This document shows positions 17,609-25,187 of a stretch of 45,625 nt of DNA, one piece after another. Under the pieces are notes generated by a model, which saw nothing but the letters and a program-made list of their open reading frames with translations, was not told the origin of the DNA and did no database searches. A program made the position numbers and the translations under genes. The stretch covers positions 1 to 45,625 of the forward strand of contig JBGPBV010000040.1 of NCBI GenBank assembly GCA_041481445.1, read 5' to 3'. Each line of letters starts with the position of its first letter. Within the stretch, counting starts at the first letter, position 1. The stretch is from AA29 sp041481445 (GTDB lineage: Bacteria; Acidobacteriota; Vicinamibacteria; Fen-336).

Positions 17609-18901
17609 ATGAAGATCCTGGTCGTCGGCAATGGCGGCCGCGAGCACGCGCTCGTCTGGAAGATCCGGCAGAGCCCCCTGGCCAAGGAGGTCTACTGCGC
17701 GCCCGGGAACGCGGGGATGGCGGGGTTGGCCGACTGCATCCCCATCGACACCTCCAACATCATCGAGATGGCGGACTTCGCCCAGACCATCAGCGCGGAC
17801 CTGACCGTGGTGGGGCCGGAGCTGCCGATGGTGCTCGGCATCGGCGACGAGTTCCAGCGCCGCGGGCTTCCCATCTTCTGCCCGAGCCGGCAGGCGGCGG
17901 AGATCGAGGGCTCGAAGGCCTTCGCCCGCGAGTTCATGAGCCGCCACCACATCCCCTCACCACGCTACGTCATCTGCACCTCGCGGGACGAGGCGGACAA
18001 GGCCCTGGCGCAGGGCGCGCTCGGCTATCCGCTCGTCCTGAAGGTGGACGGCCTGGCCGCGGGCAAGGGCGTGTCCGTGGTCAAGGACCGGACGGAGGCG
18101 CGGGCGGCGGTGGCGGAGATGATGTCGGACAAGAAGTTCGGCACCGCCGGGGCCAAGCTCGTGATGGAGGAGTTCCTGCCCGGGGACGAGGTGTCGTTCC
18201 TCGTCTTCTCGGACGGGGCGCGCGTGGTGCCGATGGTGTCGGTCCAGGACCACAAGCGCGTCGGCGACAACGACACCGGGCCGAACACGGGCGGGATGGG
18301 CACGGTGTCGCCCTCCACCAGCCTCTCCCTCGAGATGCACAAGCAGATCATGCAGGAGATCATCCTGCCCACGATCGGCGGGCTCAGCGCGGAGGGCCGC
18401 CGGTACCAGGGGGTCCTGTACGCCGGGCTGATGGTGACGGAGAAGGGGCCGCGCGTGCTCGAGTTCAACGCGCGGTTCGGCGACCCCGAGACCCAGGTGA
18501 TCATGGCCCGCATGCGCTCGGACATCGTGCCCATCCTGGCCGGCGTGGCCGAGGGCCAGCTCAAGGAGACCAAGATCGACTGGGCCAAGGAGGCGGCGGT
18601 CTGCGTGGTGCTGGCCGCCCGCGGGTATCCCGACGCCCCGGAGATGGGGCAGGAGATCCGCGGGCTGGACGCGCTGGCGGGCGCGAGCGACGTCGTCGTC
18701 TTCCACGCCGCCACCGCCGCGCGCGACGGCAAGGTCGTCACCATCGGCGGGCGGGCGCTGGGGGTGACCGCTCTCGGCGCCAGCCTGGACGCCGCCGTAC
18801 AGAGGGCCTACGAGGCGGTCGACAAGATCTCGTTCGAAGGCATGCACTACCGCAAGGACATCGGACAGAAGGCGCTGGCCCGGCTGCACGCGCCCCGCTG
18901 A
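17609..18901 (+). CDS. purD: Phosphoribosylamine--glycine ligase
   Basis: GAR synthetase (EC 6.3.4.13) joins phosphoribosylamine and glycine with ATP, the second step of purine synthesis. The 430-residue protein opens MKILVVGNGGREHALVWKI and has ATP-grasp signatures KVDGLAAGKGV, GPNTGGMGTVSP and EFNARFGDPETQV. The C-terminal domain ends YRKDIGQKAL. The ATG at 17609 matches the conserved opening; the longer frame from GTG 17558 adds 17 unconserved residues. It is followed after 10 bp by purE, so the two are one operon. Confidence 0.97.
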   Translation: MKILVVGNGGREHALVWKIRQSPLAKEVYCAPGNAGMAGLADCIPIDTSNIIEMADFAQTISADLTVVGPELPMVLGIGDEFQRRGLPIFCPSRQAAEIEGSKAFAREFMSRHHIPSPRYVICTSRDEADKALAQGALGYPLVLKVDGLAAGKGVSVVKDRTEARAAVAEMMSDKKFGTAGAKLVMEEFLPGDEVSFLVFSDGARVVPMVSVQDHKRVGDNDTGPNTGGMGTVSPSTSLSLEMHKQIMQEIILPTIGGLSAEGRRYQGVLYAGLMVTEKGPRVLEFNARFGDPETQVIMARMRSDIVPILAGVAEGQLKETKIDWAKEAAVCVVLAARGYPDAPEMGQEIRGLDALAGASDVVVFHAATAARDGKVVTIGGRALGVTALGASLDAAVQRAYEAVDKISFEGMHYRKDIGQKALARLHAPR

Positions 18902-18911
18902 GAGCCACGGC

Positions 18912-19439
18912 ATGGCCGATCCGTCTCCCCTCGTCGCGATCCTCATGGGCAGCGACAGCGACCTCGCCACGATGGCGGAGTGCGCGCGCGTGCTCGAGGA
19001 GTACCGGGTCCCCTACGACATCCGCGTCCTCTCCGCCCATCGCAGCCCGGAGGAGGCGGCGACCTACGCGCGGGAGGCGGCCGAGCGCGGCCTGCGCGTG
19101 ATCATCGCGGGAGCGGGCGGGGCCGCCCATCTCGCCGGGGCCATGGCCGCCCACTCCACGCTGCCCGTGATCGGCGTCCCCCTCGACAGCTCGCCCCTGG
19201 GCGGCTTCGACGCCCTGCTGGCCACGGTCCAGATGCCGCCGGGGGTGCCGGTGGCGGCGGTCGGCGTGGGGTCGATGGGAGCCAAGAACGCCGCCCACCT
19301 GGCCGTGGCCATCCTGGCCCTCCAGGACGACGAGCTGCGCGAAAGGCTCCAGAAGAAGCGCCGGAAGATGGCCGACGACGTCCTGGCCAAGGCCGCGACG
19401 CTGCCCGACCGGCTGCGCAAGATCCTCGGGGGGACGTAG
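18912..19439 (+). CDS. purE: 5-(carboxyamino)imidazole ribonucleotide mutase (class I PurE)
   Basis: PurE converts N5-CAIR to CAIR in purine synthesis (EC 5.4.99.18). The 175-residue sequence has the substrate-binding motifs ILMGSDSDLATM, VLSAHRSPEE and IAGAGGAAHLAGAMAAHS, plus MPPGVPVAAVGVGSMGAKNA. The His in SAHRSP is the catalytic region of class I enzymes. No purK is present in the window. The gene ends in TAG at 19437-19439, and the same frame continues open into the next gene without any ATG, GTG or TTG for 201 bases. Confidence 0.97.
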   Translation: MADPSPLVAILMGSDSDLATMAECARVLEEYRVPYDIRVLSAHRSPEEAATYAREAAERGLRVIIAGAGGAAHLAGAMAAHSTLPVIGVPLDSSPLGGFDALLATVQMPPGVPVAAVGVGSMGAKNAAHLAVAILALQDDELRERLQKKRRKMADDVLAKAATLPDRLRKILGGT

Positions 19440-21281
19440 ACGTCCACCGGCGGCGCGACAGTCGCGCCGGAAGGGCGCGCCGAGGGCCTCGACGCCGCGG
19501 AGGCGGCCGGGCGGGCGCGTCGCCCGCGCCGGCTGCTGATCGCGGTCGCCGCCGCCAGCCTGGCCGCGAACCTGACCGGGCTCACCTGGGGCCTGCCCGC
19601 CCGCTGGCATCCGGACGAGAAGGCGGACGCGGCCGCGCGCATGGCCCGCGACGGCACGCTCGCGCCCGAATCCTTCATCAATCCCTCGCTCCCGCTGTAC
19701 GTCGAGTGGCCGGCCTTGTGGGCCCAGGCGCGGGCGGCGGATGCCGGGCGGCTGGGCGAGAGGGCCGGCGATCCGCTCGTGGTGGGACGCGCGCTGTCCG
19801 CCTTCGCGGGCGCGCTGGCGGTGTTCGTGGTCGGCCTGGCCGCGGGGCGGATCCGCCGCGACCTCTCGGTCCTGGCGGCGGGGCTGCTGGCCGCATCGCC
19901 GGGAGTCGTGAACCTGTGTCATTTCGCGACGCCGGAGCCGTGGCTGCTCCTGGGCACGTCGGCCACGGTCCTCGTTGCCCTGGACCACCTCCGCGGACGT
20001 CGCGGCGTAGCCGTGCTCGGTCTCGCCCTGGGCCTGACCGCGGCCACCAAGTACACGGCGGCCGCACTGGCGGTGCCCGGCCTGGTCGCGATCTGGCTCG
20101 CGCCGCGCCGCCGCGAGGCGCGTCGATGGGAGGCCGCCCTCGTGACGGCGGTGGGGGCGGGCGCGGTCGCGGTCGGAATCGTGCTCCTCGCCGGCCCCGG
20201 AGAGGCGATCGCGGCCGGCCTGCATCTCAAGGACGTCCGCCTGCTGCGGCCGGAGAACGCCGCCGCCTTCGTGCGCAGCACCGCCCTGGTCCTCCTCGCC
20301 GCGGGCAGCCTCCTCGGTCTCCTGGGCGGCGCCGGCCTCGCCGGCCGGTCATGGGCACGACGCCACGCGCGCGCGGAGGTGGTCCTCCTCGCCGCCTGCG
20401 CCGCCGCCGCCTTCGTGGCGGCCACGCCCTACGCGGTCGTTCGTCCCGGCGCCTTCCTGAGCGACCTCGCGTTCAACCAGCAGACGCGCCAGGAGTACAA
20501 GGGGCTGGTCGGGGCCTCGACCTCGTTCGGGCCCTACCTCGCCCTGCTCGCGGACGCGCTCACCGGCCCGCTGGCCGTGGCCGCCCTCCTCGGCCTCCTG
20601 CTCGCCCTGGTGCGGGCGAAAGGCGGCGATCGCGCGGCGGCGGTCGTGGCCGCGGCCGCCGCCGCGCCCTACCTGCTCGTGGCCTCGTCGGGGCACCAGG
20701 CCCTGCGGTTCCTGGTGCCGTGCCTGCCCGGCGCCGCCATCCTCGGCGCGCTCGCCCTGCGCGCGATCCCCGTGTCCCGGGCCCGGGCGCCTCTCACCGC
20801 GCTCGTCCTGGGCCGCGCCGCGATCGGCTCCCTCCTCGTCCTGCGGCTCTTCTTCGTGGATTCGCGCTACCCGGCCGCGCGCTGGATCGAGGCCCACGTG
20901 CCGGCGGCGGCCCCGGTGGACCTGATCGCGAACAACCCCGGCTACGGACCGGGCCTGCCCGCCGGGCGCCTGCGCCTGGTGCCGACGCTCTCGCGCGAGA
21001 TGGCGCCCCCCGACCGGTTCCGGCTCGCCGCCGCCGCCTATCCCGCGGAGGCGGCGCCGTGGCTGGTGCTCACCGCGTCGTACTACGAGCGGTTCCTCGA
21101 CCACCCGGACCAGGCCCCCGAGCGCGCGGCGTTCTTCCGGGACCTGCTCGACGGACGCGGCGGGTTCGAGGTGGCGGCCCGCTTCCGCCAGGAGGGCTGG
21201 CGCCGCCCGCCCGCGGAGTTCCTGGACCCGGAGATCGTGATCCTGCGGAAGAACGACCCGGCTCAGCTCCCGATGCGGTAG
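19440..21281 (+). CDS. GT-C fold membrane glycosyltransferase with non-canonical (ACG?) start
   Basis: The protein has about ten membrane helices and the GT-C/PMT motif ARWHPDEKADAAARM, with Asp59-Glu60 in the first outer loop. The first ATG (19641) falls after this motif and after the first helix (LLIAVAAASLAANLTG), so it cannot be the real start. Between the purE stop and 19641 there is no ATG, GTG or TTG in any forward frame. ACG at 19440, directly after the TAG and 6 nt after GGGGGG, would give an N-terminus ACG-STGGATVAPEGRAEG. CTG at 19533 is another option. A 9-bp inverted repeat lies at 19451-19469. It is a third GT-C paralogue in the window. Readthrough of TAG, or a base error at ACG, remain possible. 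Confidence 0.75.
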   Translation, partial: TSTGGATVAPEGRAEGLDAAEAAGRARRPRRLLIAVAAASLAANLTGLTWGLPARWHPDEKADAAARMARDGTLAPESFINPSLPLYVEWPALWAQARAADAGRLGERAGDPLVVGRALSAFAGALAVFVVGLAAGRIRRDLSVLAAGLLAASPGVVNLCHFATPEPWLLLGTSATVLVALDHLRGRRGVAVLGLALGLTAATKYTAAALAVPGLVAIWLAPRRREARRWEAALVTAVGAGAVAVGIVLLAGPGEAIAAGLHLKDVRLLRPENAAAFVRSTALVLLAAGSLLGLLGGAGLAGRSWARRHARAEVVLLAACAAAAFVAATPYAVVRPGAFLSDLAFNQQTRQEYKGLVGASTSFGPYLALLADALTGPLAVAALLGLLLALVRAKGGDRAAAVVAAAAAAPYLLVASSGHQALRFLVPCLPGAAILGALALRAIPVSRARAPLTALVLGRAAIGSLLVLRLFFVDSRYPAARWIEAHVPAAAPVDLIANNPGYGPGLPAGRLRLVPTLSREMAPPDRFRLAAAAYPAEAAPWLVLTASYYERFLDHPDQAPERAAFFRDLLDGRGGFEVAARFRQEGWRRPPAEFLDPEIVILRKNDPAQLPMR

Positions 21282-22465
21282 CGGAGGACGTCGATGATGT
21301 CCTCCTTCGTCGTAGGGGAGCGGGAGACGAGCTTGAGGCCGTCGATGTCGGCGATCCCGGGAAGGAGCAGGAGCTCGATCTGGCGCCGCGGGCGCAGGAT
21401 GTCGCCGGGATCCACGATCAGGGCGCGACGGCCGCGGTCGTAGCTGAGCTTGAGACCGTCGAACATGCGGTCGCCGGGCAGCACCGGCCCCGTGTAGCGG
21501 AGCAGCACGTGGTCGATGAAGGTCGCCTCGTCCATGTCCTTGCTGAACTGCACCACGAAGCGGCAGTCCGGCGCGACGTCGGGGTCGCCGTCGAGGGGCA
21601 GCGCGAAGACCACCACCGGCGGCTTCTTCGGCTTCTCCGGGGGCGGGGGGGGCGGCTTGACGTCGGCGGTGGCGCTCGGCGGCGCGCTGAGCAGGACGCG
21701 CATGGCCTTGATGTACGTGATGCCGCGGATCGTCTCCGGCTTGCCGATGACCTCGACCCATTTGCCGGTGTCGCGCTTGAGGCTGGCGTCGAGCTCCCAG
21801 CCCGACCCCTTCGGCTTCCTCCCGGTGATCCAGACCGCGTACAGGTCGTCCTTGATGACCCAGTCCGCGTTCTCGCGCTGGGAGACGCCGGGCAGGTCGC
21901 CGTAGAGGTTGCGCCCGCGGAACTTCCCCACCACGCGGACGGTCTGGCCGTCCCGCTTCCCGGGGTTGCTCAGGAGCTTCTCGAGGGTCACGTCCGCCGA
22001 CTTGATCTCGCCCTTGGGCTCGTTCTCCGGAGGGCCGGTGTAGGTCCAGAACTGGACGCCGAACGTGGGCGCGCCGCCGGCCACGGGCTGGCCCCCATTG
22101 CCCTCGAGGAACACGCCCGTGACCTCCACGTCGCGGCCCAACATGCGCAGGGACTCGTCCTCCCACTCGCGGGCGATCTCCTGCACGGGGGCGATCCGGA
22201 TCTGGTACAGCATGCCGCGCAGGGTGTAGCCGCGCTGGGAGGAGTCGTAGAGGACGTCGAGCCGACCCTTGGTCCGCACGGCCCGGTTGGCGTAGGAGGA
22301 CGACTCCTGGACGAGGTCGTCGATGCTCACGTCGATGGGCTTGCCGTAGAGGGAGTCGTAACGGCTGGTGTCCCCCTCGCCCACCGAGATCTGGGCGGCG
22401 GCCGGGCGGGGCAGGGCAGACAGGACGACGGCGGCGAGGACCGCGGCCAGGGCGGGGGCACGCAT
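21263..22465 (-). CDS. Secreted protein with OB-like repeats and C-terminal Ig-like domain
   Basis: The 400-residue product begins with a clear signal peptide (residues 1-24, cleaved after PRPAAAQ). Three segments of similar design follow, each about 80-100 residues: NRAVRTKGRLDVLY, GRDVEVTGVFLEG and GQTVRVVGKFRGRNLYGDLP, resembling OB-fold units. A proline run (KPPPPPPEKPKKPP) separates a C-terminal module with CRFVVQFSKDMDEATFIDHV, typical of bacterial Big_5 Ig-like domains. It is probably periplasmic or surface exposed. The ATG at 22465 begins the signal peptide; the longer frame to 22495 is unlikely. No Shine-Dalgarno is seen, and a -10 lies 7 nt upstream, suggesting leaderless translation. 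The 3' end overlaps the convergent GT-C gene by 19 bp. Function unknown. Confidence 0.82.
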   Translation of the reverse strand: MRAPALAAVLAAVVLSALPRPAAAQISVGEGDTSRYDSLYGKPIDVSIDDLVQESSSYANRAVRTKGRLDVLYDSSQRGYTLRGMLYQIRIAPVQEIAREWEDESLRMLGRDVEVTGVFLEGNGGQPVAGGAPTFGVQFWTYTGPPENEPKGEIKSADVTLEKLLSNPGKRDGQTVRVVGKFRGRNLYGDLPGVSQRENADWVIKDDLYAVWITGRKPKGSGWELDASLKRDTGKWVEVIGKPETIRGITYIKAMRVLLSAPPSATADVKPPPPPPEKPKKPPVVVFALPLDGDPDVAPDCRFVVQFSKDMDEATFIDHVLLRYTGPVLPGDRMFDGLKLSYDRGRRALIVDPGDILRPRRQIELLLLPGIADIDGLKLVSRSPTTKEDIIDVLRYRIGS

Positions 22466-22472
22466 CGAATCG

Positions 22473-22503
22473 AGTATAGGCCCCTCGGTGTTCATTCCGT
22501 CAA
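22473..22503 (-). promoter_or_regulatory. Promoter giving a probable leaderless mRNA
   Basis: Minus-strand TATACT (22478-22473) matches the -10 consensus at 5/6 and ends 7 nt before the ATG at 22465. TTGACG (22503-22498) lies 19 bp upstream, slightly long for a -35. Transcription would begin at or next to the start codon. Confidence 0.5.
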
Positions 22504-22560
22504 GACCCCTCGACCGTCGGCGGGCCCCGGGATAAGCTGCACCACCTCGGGAGGGACAAG

Positions 22561-24732
22561 ATGGCCTCAGAAACCGTCGAGAAGGCCGCGGCCCCGACGT
22601 TCCGCCCCTACGTTCCCGACGACGTCGCCCCCCCCGAGCTCACGCTGCGGGCGGCCATCTTCGGGATGGTGTTCGGGATCATCTTCGGCGCCGTCACCGT
22701 GTACGTGGGCCTGCGCGCGGGCCTCACCGTGGCCGCCTCCATCCCGATCGCCGTCCTGTCCATCAGCCTGCTGCGCGCGCTGGGCCGGGCCACCATCCTC
22801 GAGAACAACATCGTGCAGACGACGGGCTCGGCCGGGGAGTCGGTGGCGGGGGGCGTGATCTTCACCCTGCCCGCGCTGATCTTCCTCGGCTTCAACCTCG
22901 AGTACACCCGCATCCTCCTGCTCGCCATCATCGGCGGGATGCTCGGCGTGCTGTTCATGATCCCGCTGCGGCGCCAGCTCATCGTGAAGGAGCACGGCAA
23001 CCTCCTCTACCCCGAGGGCACGGCCTGCGCCGACGTCCTCATCGCGGGCGAGAAGGGCGGCTCCTTCGCCAGCCGCGTCTTCTACGGGCTGGGGCTGGGC
23101 GGCCTGTACACCGCGCTCCAGAACAGCAACGGGCTGGCGGTGGTGCGCGAGACGCCCGCCTACACGCCGGGCTGGCTCCCCGGCGCCTCCCTGCGCGCCA
23201 CCATCACCTCGGAGTACCTCGGCGTGGGCTACATCATCGGCCCGCGCATCGCCGGGGTGATCTTCGCGGGCGGCGTGTTCTCCTGGCTGGTGATGATGCC
23301 GGCGATCAAGTTCTTCGGGACCCTCGTACCCACCCCGATCTACCCGAGCACGATCCCGATCGCCCAGATGACGTCCGACGACTTGTGGCGCTTCTACATC
23401 CGCTACATCGGCGCGGGGGCAGTGGCGGCGGCCGGGTTGATCACGCTGGTGAAGACGCTGCCGACCATCGTGGCCGCCCTCCGGGCCGGGGCCACGGACC
23501 TGCGCAAGTCGTCGTCCGACGCCCCCGCCGCGGCCGGGGGGCGGACCTCCCGGGACCTGTCGATGAAGGTCGTCCTCATCGGCTCCGGCCTGATCGTGGC
23601 CGCCATGTGGGCGTTCCTCACCTTCAAGCCCGTCCCGGGCGCGCCGACGGGTCCGGGCCAGAACCTCGTGGCCGCGCTGCTGGTGGTGGTGTTCGGGTTC
23701 CTCTTCGTGACCGTCTCCTCGCGCATCGCGGGGCTGATCGGCACCTCCTCCAACCCGATCTCGGGCATGGCCATCGCGACGCTGATGGCGACGTGCGCGC
23801 TGTTCCTGGCCGCCCACTGGACGGCGGCCGCCTACGGGGCGCTGGCCCTCTCGATCGGCGGCACCGTCTGCATCGCCGCCGCCAACGCGGGCAACACGTC
23901 GCAGGACCTGAAGACGGGCTTCCTGGTCGGCGCCACGCCGTCCGCCCAGCAGAAGGGGCTCTTCCTGGGCGTGCTGGCCTCCTGCTTCTCCATCGGCCTC
24001 ACCCTGATCCTGATGAACAAGGCCCTGGAGAAGTACGTGCCCGCGAGCTTCGCGGTCGACATCGCCCACCCGCCGGACGGCGTGAAGGTGGAGAGCACGG
24101 GCTTCGAGCACGACGGGCGGACCTACACGCTGCTGAACGTGATCGGCTCGCCGACCATCCCCGAGGGCAAGTACCTCTACGACCCCGAGACCGGCCGGGT
24201 CGAGACGCAGTGGATCCAGGGCATCGGCAGCCAGGACGCCACCGCGCCCCAGGCGCGCCTGATGTCCGTCGTGATCAACGGCATCCTCAACCGCAAGCTG
24301 CCGTGGGGGCTGGTGCTGCTGGGCGTGTTCCTGGTCTGCACGGTGGAGCTGCTCGGGATCCGTTCGTTGTCCTTCGCCGTCGGCTCCTACCTGGGGATCG
24401 GCACGACGGCGGCCATCTTCTGCGGCGGGGTCGTGCGCTGGCTGGCCGAGCGCGGCCAGGCGCAGAAGGCGGACGACGAAGCCAGTCCCGGCGCTCTCTA
24501 CGCGAGCGGCCTCATCGCCGCCGGAGGCATCGTCGGCCTGCTCGCGATCGCGGTGAAGGCGCTCGAGATGAAGCACGTCCTCCCGGCGGGCGCGATCAAC
24601 CTCGGCGCCCGGCTCGGCTTCACGTTCGAGTCGGGCCTGAGCTCGGCGGTGGGCATGCTCGCCTTCTCCCTGCTCGGCTTCTCGCTGTACTACTACGCGC
24701 GCAAGCCGCTGGAGGACGGGGCTCACCGGTAG
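22561..24732 (+). CDS. OPT family oligopeptide transporter
   Basis: The 723-residue membrane protein has about 15 hydrophobic helices and the OPT opening ELTLRAAIFGMVFGIIFGA and YVGLRAGLTVAASIPIA. Other family features are NNIVQTTGSAGESVAGGVIF and a later cytoplasmic-like NAGNTSQDLKTGFLVGATP. Members take up oligopeptides or metal-peptide/siderophore complexes by proton symport; the substrate here is not determinable. A strong GGGAGGGACAAG leader precedes the ATG. It is a single-gene unit divergent from the secreted protein upstream, with 95 bp between starts. Confidence 0.93.
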   Translation: MASETVEKAAAPTFRPYVPDDVAPPELTLRAAIFGMVFGIIFGAVTVYVGLRAGLTVAASIPIAVLSISLLRALGRATILENNIVQTTGSAGESVAGGVIFTLPALIFLGFNLEYTRILLLAIIGGMLGVLFMIPLRRQLIVKEHGNLLYPEGTACADVLIAGEKGGSFASRVFYGLGLGGLYTALQNSNGLAVVRETPAYTPGWLPGASLRATITSEYLGVGYIIGPRIAGVIFAGGVFSWLVMMPAIKFFGTLVPTPIYPSTIPIAQMTSDDLWRFYIRYIGAGAVAAAGLITLVKTLPTIVAALRAGATDLRKSSSDAPAAAGGRTSRDLSMKVVLIGSGLIVAAMWAFLTFKPVPGAPTGPGQNLVAALLVVVFGFLFVTVSSRIAGLIGTSSNPISGMAIATLMATCALFLAAHWTAAAYGALALSIGGTVCIAAANAGNTSQDLKTGFLVGATPSAQQKGLFLGVLASCFSIGLTLILMNKALEKYVPASFAVDIAHPPDGVKVESTGFEHDGRTYTLLNVIGSPTIPEGKYLYDPETGRVETQWIQGIGSQDATAPQARLMSVVINGILNRKLPWGLVLLGVFLVCTVELLGIRSLSFAVGSYLGIGTTAAIFCGGVVRWLAERGQAQKADDEASPGALYASGLIAAGGIVGLLAIAVKALEMKHVLPAGAINLGARLGFTFESGLSSAVGMLAFSLLGFSLYYYARKPLEDGAHR

Positions 24733-24737
24733 CCCCC

Positions 24738-24773
24738 AAAAGAAAAACCCCGGAGGGCGTCCGCCCTCCGGGG
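24738..24773 (-). terminator. Strong intrinsic terminator on the minus strand
   Basis: A 12-bp perfect stem (24748-24759 with 24762-24773, CCCCGGAGGGCG and its complement) is followed on the minus strand by TTTTTCTTTT (24747-24738). On the plus strand the bases after the stem are CCGGTCAGC, so it is oriented to stop minus-strand transcription, although no conventional minus gene lies upstream of it. Confidence 0.85.
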
Positions 24774-24903
24774 CCGGTCAGCTGTTGGGATTCGCCAGAC
24801 TCTAGCGCCTAGCGGGCCCCCAGCCGGTGGGGACCGATCCGCCCCGGTCGGAGGCTATCCAGATGAACCGTCTGCCCTGGATGGTCACGCCTGGCCGAAG
24901 AAC

Positions 24904-24942
24904 CTAAGCGTCAGCCACCTCGCGTGTGTGCCGACTGTCCAC
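24904..24942 (-). CDS. Possible 12-residue peptide ORF with an exceptionally strong ribosome-binding site
   Basis: A GTG at 24942 lies a few bases after the extended Shine-Dalgarno AAAGGAGGTGG and reads MDSRHTREVADA before TAG. An overlapping frame reads RKEVVQWTVGTHARWLTL and ends at a TGA further on, but has no start codon placed at a ribosome-binding site. The peptide may be made for itself, or ribosome binding may protect or regulate the RNA. Confidence 0.3.
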   Translation of the reverse strand: MDSRHTREVADA

Positions 24943-24971
24943 TGGACCACCTCCTTTCTCGCGTGGAAACG

Positions 24972-25001
24972 AGTGTAAGAACGCCCGCTTCGGTGTGTCA
25001 A
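24972..25001 (-). promoter_or_regulatory. Promoter of the minus-strand small transcript
   Basis: Minus-strand TTGACA (25001-24996), 18-bp spacer and TACACT (24977-24972, 4/6). It lies about 15 nt upstream of the extended Shine-Dalgarno, so the transcript has almost no leader before the ribosome-binding site. Confidence 0.6.
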
Positions 25002-25083
25002 GGGAAAAGTACTACCCGTCGCGTGACGCGTGCGCGCAGATACCAAGCCTTGTGCCGTGTCGGAGATTCGTCGGTTTTCGGAC

Positions 25084-25111
25084 TTGACACCTTTCGAGAG
25101 GACATGATAGT
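25084..25111 (+). promoter_or_regulatory. Promoter of the MBL-fold hydrolase gene
   Basis: TTGACA (25084-25089), 16-bp spacer and GATAGT (25106-25111, 4/6) on the plus strand. The gene starts at 25188, giving a leader of about 70 nt. The surrounding 100 bp are less GC-rich than the genome around them. Confidence 0.6.
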
Positions 25112-25187
25112 TTCCAGCGGGTCCCGTGCCTTCCAAACAATTGGCATTGAGCGACTTGGCGCAAATGCCAGGTCGAGCGCGAGAGGA

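Larger units (their letters stand above)
24738..24966 (-). ncRNA. Candidate structured small RNA or mini-mRNA
   Basis: This 229-nt interval lies between a minus-strand promoter (24972-25001) and the strong minus-strand terminator. The predicted RNA begins near 24966. It has AAAGGAGGTGG at 24957-24947, a 10-base perfect complement to the usual 3' end of 16S rRNA, followed by a 12-codon ORF. Downstream is a possible hairpin with arms 24857-24862 and 24877-24882 and a 14-nt loop, another GACCG/CGGTC pair, then the terminator stem. The 455 bp between OPT and the hydrolase hold no conventional gene. The complete promoter-to-terminator layout shows an independent transcript. I cannot assign it to a named RNA family. 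Confidence 0.55.

Noticed and set aside
19641..21281. GT-C gene starting at ATG 19641
   Set aside because: It would lose the first membrane helix and the WHPDE catalytic motif.
18980..22858. A 1292-codon plus-strand open frame
   Set aside because: It runs across purE, the GT-C gene, the secreted protein and into the OPT gene in a different frame, giving Arg/Pro/Gly-rich sequence; no domain is visible.
24748..24773. Terminator for the OPT gene on the plus strand
   Set aside because: The T tract is on the minus-strand side; plus-strand bases after the stem are CCGGTCAGC. Some effect on plus transcripts is possible.
24944..24957. Plus-strand similarity to the 3' end of 16S rRNA
   Set aside because: No 16S sequence precedes it; it is the complement of the extended Shine-Dalgarno on the minus strand.
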